A stretch of DNA of 64,000 nucleotides. It comes from Sycon ciliatum (taxonomy: Eukaryota; Porifera; Calcarea; Leucosolenida; Sycettidae). Below are positions 40,595-52,221 of the stretch, in pieces. Position 1 is the stretch's first letter. Every line of letters begins with the position of its first letter. The position numbers and the translations under genes were made by a program. The stretch spans positions 26,747,189 through 26,811,188 of the forward strand of contig NC_088645.1 of assembly GCF_964019385.1 (NCBI RefSeq), written 5' to 3'. Below the pieces are notes generated by a model, which did no database searches, was not told where the DNA came from, and saw only the letters and a list, made by a program, of their open reading frames with translations.

Positions 40595-43500
40595 ACTTTT
40601 AAAGTGATCCACCTCCTCAACCAAAGCAAGGGCGTAGCCAAGCATTATGCGCGAAGGAGAAGTGCGCATGTGGAGTGAAGGAACAGGCATCTCGCAGAGT
40701 GCCTGATATACAGTAAAAATGTCGCTATGTATCGAGGATACACCATATGTACAGGTGCCCTTCAAGTCGGAGACATGAAGGGAGAAAAGGGTGACAGTCT
40801 ATTATTAAAAACGACTAGCACCGGACACAGATAATAATACTGCGACACCATGGCGAGGCTGTGTCAAAATATGGAATGTCACAGTACTCCTCGAGCCAGG
40901 AATGTGGACAAAGAAGTTTGTCCCTTGCAAACCAGGAAACCAGGAAGGTCTTAGATCTGGAACCCTAGACATTCGTCTTGCTGACGGAGGCAAGGGCGAA
41001 CGCAACACGTACCTTCGGGAGTTGATGGCAGTGGAATACGGACAGACTGTGAAGCTCCGAGGTGAACGGGGAGCCTGAGTCAAAACTATCTACATGAGAA
41101 CGTGCCGCGTCAGACGTTTCCGAGGCAATTGGGATTGGGTCCCCAAGCCTGCAGAACCTCCAGAACATTGATGACACTCCATGTGCTGGCAGGCCAGCAG
41201 TAATAGACATCGGGCATCAAATGGGTGGTCGCTACATCAGCCTGACCAATACTCCAAGAGGCCCTGAACACGTAGCTGGAGTGTCGACGAGAGAGGAGAA
41301 AGATGCATTGGTAATTGGTCTATACTGCCTCCCTACATCGCACTGGGTGGCTAAGGAGTTGGTCCGACTGCGATGAACTCCAGACCGGACCCACCAAGAG
41401 CACTTGCTATATGTGGTGAATAGCACTAACCATCAGGATGAGGGAGAATGGAGGGTGCAGAAGTGCATTCTCCCACTGGTCTGGTCTGCCGGAAGGACCA
41501 AGGAAGCCTGGCCCTCGGCCTCAGGATCTGAGCGCTAACTCACATACTGATCCAGTTAGCGGGTATGGCTGTCCACAAATAGGGCAAGTGGGCTGTACCA
41601 ATGATGTAACTTTGTAAGGACCTACCTGTCCAACAGGTAGTTGCCGCTGTCTGCAGACCGTGACGGTCGTTTGGGTCGTGGACGATGTCCCGAACATTGA
41701 CGGCGACTAGGTGGAGCCACCGGGGTCGCGCCAAAAGTAATAGTTATGTACTCTTGGTAGCGCTAACAGACAGATAGTTATCCACTGTTTCTTTCCTTGG
41801 ATACGTAAGCAACAGCCATCACATGATCAATCTCGACATGCAAAGGTACTCCCGTTATGCCATGCACTGGGGCTTGCAGACCAAGGCACTCCGCCCACAA
41901 GCAGTAGATGAATGGAGTTTAACTCCTGCAGAGTCATGTGGTTATGGGTGGCTGCTGTGCATGGGTCCTGAAGTGACGGGCTCTCGTAGCGCAGCGATGG
42001 CACCTGTGAGGTGACTGGCTGGCCATCCCCGACTGAAAAGTGACAGACCCAGTAATGGAGACTTGTCAATTGAATCACCAGACCATATATCGAGGTTGCA
42101 CAGCCCAGGCTGTGGAGCTCTATCCTGCAAGCCCTATATTCTGTAATGAATTGATCGACTGTGAAGCTGGGCTAGCGGGAACGCCTTCCTCAATTCCGGA
42201 CGCTTCACGTTCAGGCGCCTCAAGTGGCTTGGTGATGGCAGAGATGGTGAGCCTCATACATTCCAGGGACTGCACCAGCTACAAGCCGGACTTGTGCAGG
42301 TTCACTTGGAGCTCGAGATGCTCCAGGAGGCGGATCGTTGCTTGCACTATGGTGTGCCGCAACCAGACCGCACACAATAATGAGGCAGGTGGCAATGTAC
42401 ATCACTACCTTCACCGCCCATGTCCGGAAAATGCAGACGATCGATGCAGACACTTGGTGTATGTGCGGAGTGAATAACACATGCCGAACGGTAGACATGT
42501 GTACCGCCCGCCACTTCCGGATGGATGCCGGTCGAGTGACACACGTCCTGCATGGCCAAATAGCACATTGTCTCCATGAGGCTGGCAACATCGCCAGTGG
42601 CCGTACCGGGTCTCCAGCTTGCAGGGACCTGTGGTGATATAATCGTCATATTCAAGTGCGCAGCGATGGTAGAGATGACGCAGGATGCGGAGCCAATGGC
42701 AGCTTGGATGGTCATTTGAACTGGACATAGTTTATATCCGTAGATCTCAGGTATATGTATGGCTTACTCAGCTATTGCACAACATGGTCATGGACCTTGG
42801 GAGTGCACAGGACGTCTACGGCAAGACTAGGGTGAATGTACATGTAGGTCATCAAGTTCTTCCTCGACGGTGAGAACACAAAGACATCACATACTCACTG
42901 ATTTCCTTCTGCGCTAGGAAAGCAGTTTTCTATACAATATACATAACTGTATATTTGTTTACAAAGAGGCGTCTTTTCGAGGGTAGAGGGCTCAACACGA
43001 TGCGGAGCACTATGATGATTTCATTGCGTAAGGAACTCAGAGTTGCAACAAACTCTAAGACCTCCTTGTGCCTGTTGTGCATATACCTGTTCTGTATATT
43101 TTATACTTGAAGTACATTTATGCAAATGTACGCGTATGCGTACCAAGTAAGGCACACCGTGAAAGGCCACCGACAGCCGAGCAGGCTGGTAGTGTGGACC
43201 ATTGGCTGCACCATTACGGGATTGGCACGACATGCATCCAGCTGCTTCAGCTCGTCTGCCAAGCCCTTGTTGGTAACGAAAGCCTGGTACATGGTGGGTC
43301 GGGCACAAGGCACACGTGCATGCAGTACCGGCGTATCCGCCATATCAGTACTAAACAGTACGAGACTGATCTGGTTGCTAGCTATGGTTGTTAGCTATAA
43401 TATAAGTAGATTCCTTCTGGGTGCGTAGATATTCCAGGATACGTACGATGAAATGCTATCCACAGTAGTAAATTACAGATATGGTTACTTGGACCTGCCG

Positions 43501-44312
43501 TTGTACGGAAAGGGCCGCGCTGATATGCACATATCATATGGGCAATGAATTGATCCCAGTTATGGATGCGGCAGTAATCGTGCAAGGCCTTGGCTGGCCA
43601 GACCAAGAAGGGGGGTGGTCCCTCGCGGTGCCCGAGGTGGGCACTAACTTGAGTAGTGGAAGGCAGTATACCATGGTATACCACAAGTCATAGCGTACAC
43701 AAAGGCAAGTGTACATGACATTGCACTCTTGGCACTACGCTCAGCAGATAGCTGGAGCGCGCGTGTCCGTATGTGCTCCAGCCACCTAAGGTCAGACTGA
43801 GGCATGGCAACAGTAAAAGTGTTATATGCTTCACCACTTCGAGGTTGCTATCACAAAAGGTGCTTGAGCAATAGGAGTGGCAGTACATTGTTGGCACTGC
43901 ACAAATGGCAACCATTTGATGTTTATTTTTCATTGCTCACAGAGGTGCATCATCCACCTCTGACATCGTGATCATGCTTCCAGAACCATGTATCTACATA
44001 CAGGTAAACCTGCCTTAACCGGACGCCCGTGGTGCAGCGGAAACTGGTCTGATATGACATTATTCCGCTTGACACAGGGATGCACGTTCGATCCACAGCC
44101 CTTTGGTGCAGGAACATTTCCCGTCAATACGGGATTCTGCTTGGTATAGGAACAAGCAAACACAGGTAGAACTGTACTTGCGAAAGAACAATATGAGCAT
44201 GGCAGAACGGCATTAAGTTATGGGCGTGACTCTGGGCATGAAACAAAGCACTCGCCGGTGCTTGCAAAGCCACGAGACCATCGTCGTTCATCACCAATGA
44301 ACTAATGGTTAG
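40595..44312. other. Unassigned DNA, many short open frames
   Basis: Several frames of 80-145 codons overlap on both strands (for example 41965-42728), which is unusual for plain intergenic DNA, but I recognise no family. A tRNA-like pair (GGTGCAGCGG at 44032 and CGTTCGATCC at 44088) may be a degenerate SINE head. Confidence 0.35.
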
Positions 44313-44760
44313 AGTGTGGTAAGGCCCCCGACAGGGCCTGCCCACTGGCGTGACGGAAGCCACCATATCTACAATGACCGCACAGTCCACCGACATGGGT
44401 GGATGCGAGTTAGGCACAGACATTGGAATGGCACTCCTGCTTTTCATGAAATTGCCCTGACCACACCAGGAAGGCACACGACAGGGCCTGCCCAGTGGTG
44501 TGACCATCGTCCATCGACAGTGGATGGATGGCTAGAGTGTGGCAAGGCACGCGACAGGGCCTGCCCACTGGTGAGACCGTCGTCCATCGACAGTGGACGG
44601 ATGGTCTGAGTGTGGCAAGACACGCGACAGGGCCTGCCCACTGCCGTGACAGAAGCCGCCGCATATCCGCGTCGTCCATCGATGGGGTTGGATACCAGTT
44701 ACTTGTAGGTACAGAGATTGGCAAGGCACTCGTCAAGGCCTGCCCAATGACGTGACGGAA
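44313..44760. repeat. 73-bp minisatellite, about five diverged units
   Basis: ACAGGGCCTGCCCA cores at 44331, 44481, 44554, 44627 and a variant at 44733. The middle three are spaced exactly 73 bp and share GTCCATCGACAGTGGA and GGATGG..TGAGTGTGGCAAG. Open frames through it are repeat-driven. Confidence 0.85.
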
Positions 44761-45175
44761 GCCGTCTGTTGATGTTGCTACGCGCTAAGCGCAGAGCCTT
44801 GGCAAGGGACTCGAAAGAGCCTGCCGAACTCGTGAAGGCCGCCCTGACCCAACAGGGAAATCGTGACTCGTGGCATGAAACAAGGCACTCGTCGGTGCTT
44901 GCAAACCCACGGAACCATCGCAGCGTCGCCATCAGCATTGGCCGCCGAAAAGGCCGAAATTTCCATATCGGCACAAACTAGTTACTTCAGCACTTACCTA
45001 CACGGACAGCACGTCGATGCGGTAGGAACTCCTACTAGTCCTAGGCCTGGACTGCGAGCTTCAGCTTCGGAGTCATTATTACACAATAGACACTGCCATA
45101 GCGGCAGTAGAAGACTTACTGAGTCTCAAGGATACCAGACAAAGGAAAAAGGTAACCTATCAGCAAAGAAGCGAA

Positions 45176-45324
45176 AGAAAAGGCCAAAGAAAGCAAGAGG
45201 TGCTAGGTGCAATCAAGGCGTGCATTTGCATTTTTATCTTTAAACCGCTGGAAATTTATGGAAAACTAGAGCGATTCGAGGCCAAACACACTGTCACATT
45301 CGAAGCCGAAGCTCCGAAGTGTAA
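45176..45324 (-). repeat. Inverted copy of the foldback loop 40290-40400 plus end
   Basis: GGCCAAAGAAAGCAAGAGGT, GCTAGGTGCAATCAAGGCGT and GAAATTTATGGAAAACTAGA match 40290-40400 inverted, followed by the 38-bp TTACAC end. Identity is very high. Confidence 0.85.
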
Positions 45325-47326
45325 CTGCGAAATCGGGTGAAGTGCCTCAATGGACATCGCTCTGAACTACAATTTTGACCCTCGTTTGCACCTGATCTGA
45401 GAACGCGATCAGCCTTTTGAAGTGTATCTGTTCACATTCAAAACACCTATTAATATTTGTAACATCGTAGATAATTGTTCTCAAGTTTACGAGAAGAAAA
45501 TCAGAAATCCATCAGCCATACTAGTTTTCGTGGTTCTCGTGCATTGGCAACTAGGGTATTAGGAAAAATTCGCCAAATTTTTGGGCAAGTTACTATCAAG
45601 ACAATTTTTGCTTTATGAGCAGCCTAGGACAATGGACTATACATACCTGAGGTCTGGGTGGTGTCCGGTAGTTCTTTTTTGGTTCTCACGCCATCAAGTA
45701 TTTCGGCATCCAAAAATCATAAATTCTGGAGGACGCAAAATTGAGAAAAGTGGCTCTCCTGCAACATGACGGAAAAATCTCTGGCGTTCCGGCTTCCAGA
45801 TTTTGTTTCGACTACCGGTATCCTAGCCCTCAGCAGGCCAAGTTACAACAGCATTCATGAAAGTCTTCCATGCCAAATCGAAGACGATCAAAATGGTGAT
45901 TCTGCTCAAAATTGGTCGCAGAAAAAGTCGAAAAAAAGCGGCGTCGTCATCTTCATTTTGCATAAAGATTCGGGTGATTTTTGGCCCTTGGCGCATGGAC
46001 TGTGTTGCCGCCGCAGTATTGTTAACGTTGTCGCGTTGCTGCCGCTGCAGGGATCACGTCTGGAATGTGATGTTGTTATTTTCTTGTCTTCCTCTGTAAT
46101 TTGTAAGTTATCTTTCTTTTTCCTTTTGTTCTTTTGCTCTTTTTTTTGTCTTTTCCAACTTCTGCTCATGGCATCCTTCTCTCAGCTCGTCAGCTGTAAC
46201 AGTCATAGTGATCACCATGACGACTGTTGTGAGAAGGTGCTCGCTGCCGACGAGGTTAGTGATGTTCCGACGAGGCCATGCGTAGGCCTACACCACGTCG
46301 GAACACCCCGTCTGCACGTTGGTGTTGATGGACGTTGATGTTGTTGTAGTAGTAGTTGTTGTTGTTGTCGTTTTTCTTAGTGTTGTTCTCGTTGTTGATT
46401 CCACATATAAAACAGAGTCATATTTCGTTAATCAGCTTCAGGGTACTTTTTTCTTCAGTTGTGAACGATTTGTGGAATGTTGCAATTGGTAACACGGGAC
46501 ATAAGTTCAGTGCAGCGCCCAGGATGTTTTTCAGGCGAGGTACGCCGGTGTTAGGGGTCAAATGTCGGAGTCAGCATTGCTTACTTCGGCTGTTGTGCTG
46601 GACCGTCTTGGGTTCACTCGTAGTTAATTAATTGTGCCTCCCCCAGGGGGGTGGGCTCTCCGGTATTAATCCTTTGTTGAAACGAGAAATTGTTTACTAT
46701 TATTAATAATTGATGAATGGGTTAGTGTTGTATCACGTTCCTCGTGGCGTGGGCTGAGTCTTCTGTCAGGTGAACGGAGCTATAAAACACGCAGACAGCG
46801 GTTATTGGTGTATCGAAGGAGGAAAGAAGTCTCATTGGTGGGTCTCTAAAAGAGACGCGTGTTGACTTTGGACTTATCGTGAGATCTCTCCAGGTTGTCC
46901 GAGGAGCTGGTAAGATGGTCGTCGACGTGGAAGGTGAACGTAGGCTGAGGAAGATATGTGGAGTGTAGCCGGACACGACGTGAAGGCTTCTTGTTGTCGT
47001 CGCGAGTTGTGCTCTGGAGACGTCGATCTTGCGTGGTGTCGTAGGTCGCGCGCGGGGATCGCGCGTAGATCTGCGTGCGGTGATGATGGCGCGCGTGGTA
47101 CTCCGGAGTGTTTGTCGTCCTCGTCGTTTCGACAAATGCGAGTCGTACTTGCGGACTTGCTTCTTTCGCGATTGTGCGTTGCATCCCCGCCGTTGGGGTC
47201 AGTATTTGACCGGGGCGTTGTCCATACCGCTTGTTTTGGATATGGTGCGCGGTGAGGTGAGTGTGCGGTCTCCGTTGAGCTGGGTTTGCGGTGCCCAGGT
47301 CACGAGTACGAGTCCGTAGACTCTAT
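45325..47326. other. Unassigned DNA
   Basis: Contains the AAAAATTCGCCAAATTTTTG word at 45564 (shared with 28541), a GTT-rich patch at 46320-46400 and open frames without recognised domains, one of 190 codons at 45766-46338. No firm gene. Confidence 0.35.
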
Positions 47327-47345
47327 GGGGCTGTTAAGTGTGACG

Positions 47346-47636
47346 TCACGGCCCCTTCGATACGCATAGCAACGAAGAGCACTGGGGACAAACAAAAGTC
47401 GCGTCCTCTGGATGGAACCAGATGTCAAGGGCAACAGCATCTAAATGACTGGAGAGAAAGCAGTTTTTCTTTGCTTTTTCTTCAAGCGATTGTTGTCGCT
47501 CTTTACTCCTTGTTATTTCCTCTACAAATCTCCTGTAGTCGTCGAGGGCATTCATAATGGCTGTGAAATTGGCTGCCCACTGTAAAACTCCGTGTTTGAG
47601 AGTGCTTTGAAGATTCTTCGCGTCCTGATGGATCAA
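47346..47636 (-). CDS. Cys-motif tail encoded across the left inverted end
   Basis: The minus frame runs through a coiled-coil-like stretch (EEITRSKERQQSLEEKAKKN) and ends ATFVCPQCSSLLCVSKGP in the terminal repeat. The right end (plus strand, 50300-50380) encodes the same tail, DDATFVCPQWGSLLCVSKEL, with the second Cys changed to Trp. The match of both reading frames supports real coding origin. The family is not recognised; the intact gene is not present. Confidence 0.35.
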   Translation of the reverse strand: MIHQDAKNLQSTLKHGVLQWAANFTAIMNALDDYRRFVEEITRSKERQQSLEEKAKKNCFLSSHLDAVALDIWFHPEDATFVCPQCSSLLCVSKGP

Positions 47637-48009
47637 AGTACGAGCGCTCCCCGTGGATTCGATTATATGTAGGTGAGTTGTTCAAGAAATCAGTGTCTTC
47701 TTTCTGTCTCTGCCCTCACGCTGGCACAATGTCAGCCTCTATATCCATGACAGCTCGCACCTCCCGTAAACTGCATGACTTAGATATATTCTCGCCCTCC
47801 GTGGTGATTGAAGACCCATGGAAGAAGTTATTATATTCAGAATGATGTCCTGAGAATATAAAATACAATAATTATAGGGAATTGTTACAGGGTACTAGTA
47901 TTTTGGAAGGATGGAGAGAGAGAGAGAGAGCACTGTTTGAAGTGTTTGTCTCACTGTAATTACTCCAAATTATTGAATGGTGTATGATCTAAGAAAGGTT
48001 TGCTCCCCA

Positions 48010-48130
48010 CACCGGAGCTCGGGCTATTCCGCCGACTTTACTTGACACTTGACTGACTCACGACTGCCATCCAGAGCACACGAGAAGTCCATCGAACCTT
48101 CGACTCGGCAAACCTGCAAGAATGCACCAC
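48010..48130 (-). repeat. Dispersed repeat, partner of 3175-3285
   Basis: Reverse complement matches GGTTTGCCGAG, CGTGTGCTC and CAGTCGTGAGTCAGTCAAGT of the first copy. Confidence 0.6.
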
Positions 48131-49063
48131 TCAATGTGTATGATGTGTATGATCTACTCGATATTTTCCACAATGGTTTTTCCTGATTTGCGGGATCTCT
48201 TCTTTTGCTGTTTGCTGTGTACAGGAAGTGACTGTCTGGTGTATCCGCACCAGATCCTGGGAAAATGAAGTCAGATGCAGAGGCAGGGTCGTCCAGTGAT
48301 GCAACACTGCCGTTCTATGTGCAACGTCACCGCTAATTCCCCCGGCGAAAACACAAAAAGACAAACACGTGAAGAGACTACAGTATTGACCGTTCTGGTA
48401 ATGAATCGTAACTGCTCGGACAGTCGATAATCGAAACACAGAGCACCAGCATTATGTTTTGATATTGGGAACCACACACCAGCTCAATTCTCAAGCCCAA
48501 AAATTGATGAATACAAAACACAGAGCGACGCAACAAGAGATCATCCGGCAACCAAACCAACCTGGGTCTAATGCACTGAATAGTCCTGAAATACGCAGGC
48601 CACACAAAGCAGTGCAAGCACATACTGTTACAAGGTACATGCATTGCAGAACAAAGTGTAACCAAAGATACACAGGGTTATAGCTGCACACTCGTGCATG
48701 TGCTCGCTCAGCCCAAGAACACGCATGATGATAGAAATAATCCGGGGGAAACACGCTAGTACCGAAGTAAGCATCAAGACGTAAATAGTGCAGCTCTGAA
48801 AAAGTAAAAGTTACATTGACATGTACATTGGTGTGCCGAGTAGTATCATCCTTGATTACCCATCCAACCAAGACGTTATCAGGTCACAGACGCCGAGATC
48901 GCACGCCGAATGTGAAGTGCATCTAGCCTTGAACCTGTTGCACAAGGCACACACATAAAAATGACATCCACTCCGATTATTTCCAGAAGCCAATCATAAC
49001 AGAACACAGAAATGAAACCACGGGCTCAACAAAATAAACGCAAAGGAAATTAGTTAAAACAAT

Positions 49064-49316
49064 TAGTGGTGTGCACGGGTAGTCGGGTACCTGTGCTACC
49101 CGTGAGGACCTCGGGTAGACGGGTACCGAATCGTACCCGAAAACCCGAAGTCGCAGATGACATCATGTAGAAAGAGTAGAGAGAGGTATACAGTGCACGT
49201 GTACAAATAATTCACGCATGTCTACCCAGTGTGTAAGGGGAGGGGCCGGTGTGCATTGTGGTCTTACCATGGAAACATTACCCGATCGGGTACCCGTGCT
49301 ACCCGACTCAGCCCTA
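49064..49316. mobile_element. 253-bp hAT-like MITE
   Basis: Left end TAGTGGTGTGCACGGGTAGT and right end (reversed) TAGGGCTGAGTCGGGTAGCA are imperfect inverses rich in CGGGTACC words. The flanking octamers AAAACAAT and AAAATAAT match at 7 of 8 positions, consistent with a hAT duplication. It is nested in 47327-50400. Confidence 0.7.
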
Positions 49317-50306
49317 AAAATAATCCATGAAGTGCTATTTTAATTCCAGCGCTGACTGCAGTGTGGCGTCATGGCCCGATACCCGCTGAGCATAGACACA
49401 AACTCCATTTGACAGGGGCAAGACATACTATTTTGGAATAAAGTCAGAAAGTACAGCATTCCAATGACATGACGGACACCTCGTCCAAATGCGTGGTCTG
49501 TTCATCCGGCCAACTCGGCCACGCATGAGAGTGTGTGCATGTACGCGCGCACGCAAGCGCGCGCGCGTGCACACACACCATGTATTCGGTGCGTATGGCG
49601 TACCTGTTGCGGAGATATGAAGATGGAATCATTATCATGATGTTACATGCACATGTACAGTGTATGTTTTGAGTGTAAAGTAAATTTTATTTTATTATAT
49701 TACACATTTCTTCGACACAACTTACTCCACATCTTCGCATTTCTCATAATCCATCCACCTACACTCCGTCTCAGTTGAGGAAAAACTCTCCCAGGTATAC
49801 ACTAGTCATCACAGCCATGTGATGACATTGGGATGGGTCCCAAGCACGATTGCACTCTCCAGTTACAATATAATTTATTTGTCCAGATTATCTGTGAAGA
49901 CAAAATGCAATGCATAGCGGCAATTGATGGATGTAGAGAGAGTTTGTAAATACACATATCGTTCCACTTGTTCAGGAGCTTACCTTTTGGAGTTCACATC
50001 GTTTACACGATCTCTTATGCTGTCTTGCACCTTGGCTTTGTTGACCATGGATACGCCATCCCAGAAGACATTCTACAGGAGCTACTAATGCAGAGCGTTT
50101 TTCACGCTCGATCTCGGCGATCTACCTCGTCACGCCAATAAAATCCTCCGTGACACTGGCTACAGTCACAAGGGACGTCTCAGTAAGGTAATGAGCACGA
50201 CAACACCGTCGAGATCAAGAACAAAGAGAAAACAAAACACTCACTGAAAACAGCAAAGAAGAAACGAAGAAATGTACACGATTCCTATATGTTGCCACTG
50301 ACAACT
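49317..50306. other. Unassigned interior of the 3.1-kb element
   Basis: Includes an alternating CG/CA tract at 49535-49580. No gene recognised. Confidence 0.35.
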
Positions 50307-50459
50307 GGTTCGATGGAGACGACGCTACTTTTGTTTGTCCCCAGTGGGGATCGTTGCTATGCGTATCGAAGGAACTGTGACGTCATCACTTAACAGCCCC
50401 ATCGCCTAAACCGTGTGTGTTGGGTTAATTATTTTTGTGGAGATCGAAAAAATAATCTC

Positions 50460-50530
50460 CGATCCGATTGGGACTCTGCCAACCGGGTTATGGTTGTAGC
50501 CAGGAGCACTATGCGTCCTCCCCTGGTAAC
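50460..50530 (-). repeat. Copy of the second tRNA-like SINE head
   Basis: Minus strand: GGACGCATAGTGCTCCTGGC, ACAACCATAACCCGGTTGGC and AGAGTCCC match 28060-28110. Confidence 0.6.
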
Positions 50531-50627
50531 ATGCTGTCAAAATCGAATCACCACGTTCTCCCCCGTCGATTTCTCTGAAAGTTTGCACATCATGAAACAG
50601 CGCGTCACGTAAGTGATAGCATTGACG

Positions 50628-50847
50628 ACAGCTCATTGCCTGTGTCGCGTGTGCTGCAGCTTCTCGACTCGTTCAGAGAGGAATTTCGGGGGGGGGGGGG
50701 GGGGTTATGAGAATTGCACTTGCAGATCTCCTAGCTCCTCTCGAAAACCGCATGACGAAGCTAGAGTCGTAGAGAGACAGATATTGCAACTGCAAAAACA
50801 GAGTGAGAAGCTGCAGACTGATGTCAACAAATGCAAGGCTGCAGGTG
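50628..50847 (+). pseudogene. LINE ORF1, 5' part, frameshifted
   Basis: Translations read LPVSRVLQLLDSFREEFR, then MRIALADLLAPLENRMTKLE, then VVERQILQLQKQSEKLQTDV and NKCKAAGD. This is a leucine-heptad coiled coil as in LINE ORF1 proteins that trimerise on RNA. A poly-G run (50688-50704) and at least one more shift near 50772 break the frame. The inserted repeat cuts it at 50847. Confidence 0.65.
50688..50704. repeat. Poly-G run, 17 bases
   Basis: It interrupts the ORF1 coiled coil; length may be uncertain in assembly. Confidence 0.9.
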
Positions 50848-51584
50848 ACGAGAGAGCTTGGAAGCTCAGGGCCCTACGCTATGCTTTTTTGCCTTGATGA
50901 CTTAGACAAAAAAAGCAAAGGGATGTTATAAATTCTTATAAATTTCTACTTTTTGTTTTTAGGCATAACCTGGGATTCGAACCCGCACTATCGCCCTGCA
51001 TGCATCCCCCGATTCACTTCGCATACATACTAATTCTTCCAAGTTGCTTCACGTTATGATCTTGTATTTGAAAGCCCGATTTGAATATGCATTGTGGCCA
51101 GCCGTCTTTGATTGTACGGTATGGTACGAGACAGTTACGGGACAGGTACGGGACAGGTACGCGACAGGTACGGTAGAGGGTAGTGCGACACCATCTACCG
51201 CCTTGATGACGGCAAAAAAAGAATAGAGATGTTATACATTTTTCAATTCTCCTATTTTTTCAGGCATTACCTGGGATTCGAACCCGCACTATCGCCCTAC
51301 ATGCATTCCCCAATACACTTCGCATTCTTACTCATTCTTCCAAGTTGCTTCACGTGATGATCTTGCGTTTGAAAGCCCTCTTTGAATAGTGCGGCCAGCT
51401 GTATGTGGCCAGCTGTGTTTGATGGTACGGTACGGTACGTGACAGATACGGGTAGCGCCAGGCGTGACACAAACACACAAACACACAAACACACAAACAC
51501 ACAAACACCAAATTAAAGCTGTGGGGACCCTGGCTAGCGCCAGATGTTACTGAAGTAACGTCTTCTGCATAGCTACGGGAATAA
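50848..51584 (-). mobile_element. Heterodimeric tRNA-like element inserted in LINE ORF1, 737 bp
   Basis: Complete minus-oriented copy: ACGAGAGAGCTTGGAAGCTC end, monomer 2 with inverted B box GGGATTCGAACCCGC at 50971, three to four GGGACAGGTAC units, monomer 1 with inverted B box at 51271, and the palindrome plus CTACGGGAATAA end at 51584. Coding sequence stands directly on both sides, so the borders are well defined and the element postdates the LINE. Confidence 0.85.
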
Positions 51585-52221
51585 AGCCAATTCTGATGTC
51601 GACAATGGCGGGAAATCCGCCATTGTTGTCGACCTTCGGCGCCAGGTTGACGGCCTCTCTGCCAAACTCAGTGACGTGGTAGATAATTTGCCAAATAAGG
51701 TTGACCTCGCTACATTGGTTCAGGAAACGACCTCTTCGCGCACTCAGCAAGTTCATGTCATGCGTGACGTCATGGCAGAGGAGGTGGCGAAGCGGGACCG
51801 CAGCAACAACGCGGTTCTCCGATGCCTAGTGGAGGCTGACGGAGAACAACTTCAGTCCATTGTACGGGGTCTCGTTCCAGGTCTCGATGCTGGTGATGTC
51901 CTCAGCGCAGAGCGCATTACACCAAAGAAGCGGGGTGAGGCAACTGGGAACGCCCGTGCTGGCCCAAGACTGGTAAAAGTCAAGCTCACAGAGAAGGGAA
52001 AGCGAGTGTTAATGAATGGAAACGTGCTGCTAAATATGGCGCACGTGATGTTTTTTGTCAACCACGATCTGACACCACAAGAGCAGGCCAGACGTCGTGA
52101 GTTGATTCCAAAGTGTAAGGCCCTCCGAGAGAAGAATTTCCCCTGCACCCTACCTCGGGACATGATCCTGAGTAAAGGCCGTCCTATGACCATGGATGAA
52201 ATTGCTCGCATTCTGCAATAG
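51585..52221 (+). CDS. LINE ORF1 protein, 3' part
   Basis: The frame is open from the inserted element (NSDVDNGGKSAIVVDLRRQV) to TAG at 52219. It shows a coiled-coil end, then RSNNAVLRCLVEADGEQLQS and a basic, RRM-like region GPRLVKVKLTEKGKRVLMNG, then FFVNHDLTPQEQARRRELIP and KCKALREKNF. The motif VNHDLTP-x-EQ-x-RR is common in LINE and related ORF1 nucleic-acid-binding proteins. The start codon lies upstream of the insertion. The product would bind LINE RNA in the RNP. Confidence 0.8.

Larger units (their letters stand above)
40557..45324. mobile_element. Possible 4.8-kb element between 38-bp inverted repeats
   Basis: TTACACTTCGGAGCTTCGGC at 40557 is matched by its exact inverse ending at 45324, continuing through TTCGAATGTGACAGTGTG. 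The family shares TTACAC and GAATGTGACAGTGTG with the foldback at 40206. Whether the two ends belong to one transposon or to two separate foldbacks is not settled; no target duplication and no transposase were found. Confidence 0.45.
47327..50400. mobile_element. 3.1-kb element with about 94-bp inverted ends and AT flanks
   Basis: Left 47327-47420 and right 50307-50400 are inverted copies (GGGGCTGTTAAGTG, TTCGATACGCATAGCAACGA, CTGGGGACAAACAAAAGT). AT stands outside both ends, a 2-bp duplication known from ISL2EU-type Harbinger relatives. Other insertions lie within (hAT MITE at 49064; dispersed repeat at 48010). No transposase is recognised. Confidence 0.7.

Noticed and set aside
44025-44100. 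tRNA gene (A- and B-box-like words)
   Set aside because: No complete cloverleaf; kept only as a possible SINE head.
45766-46338. 190-codon plus-strand frame
   Set aside because: Low-complexity hydrophobic middle from a TTC/TTT-rich stretch; no family signal.
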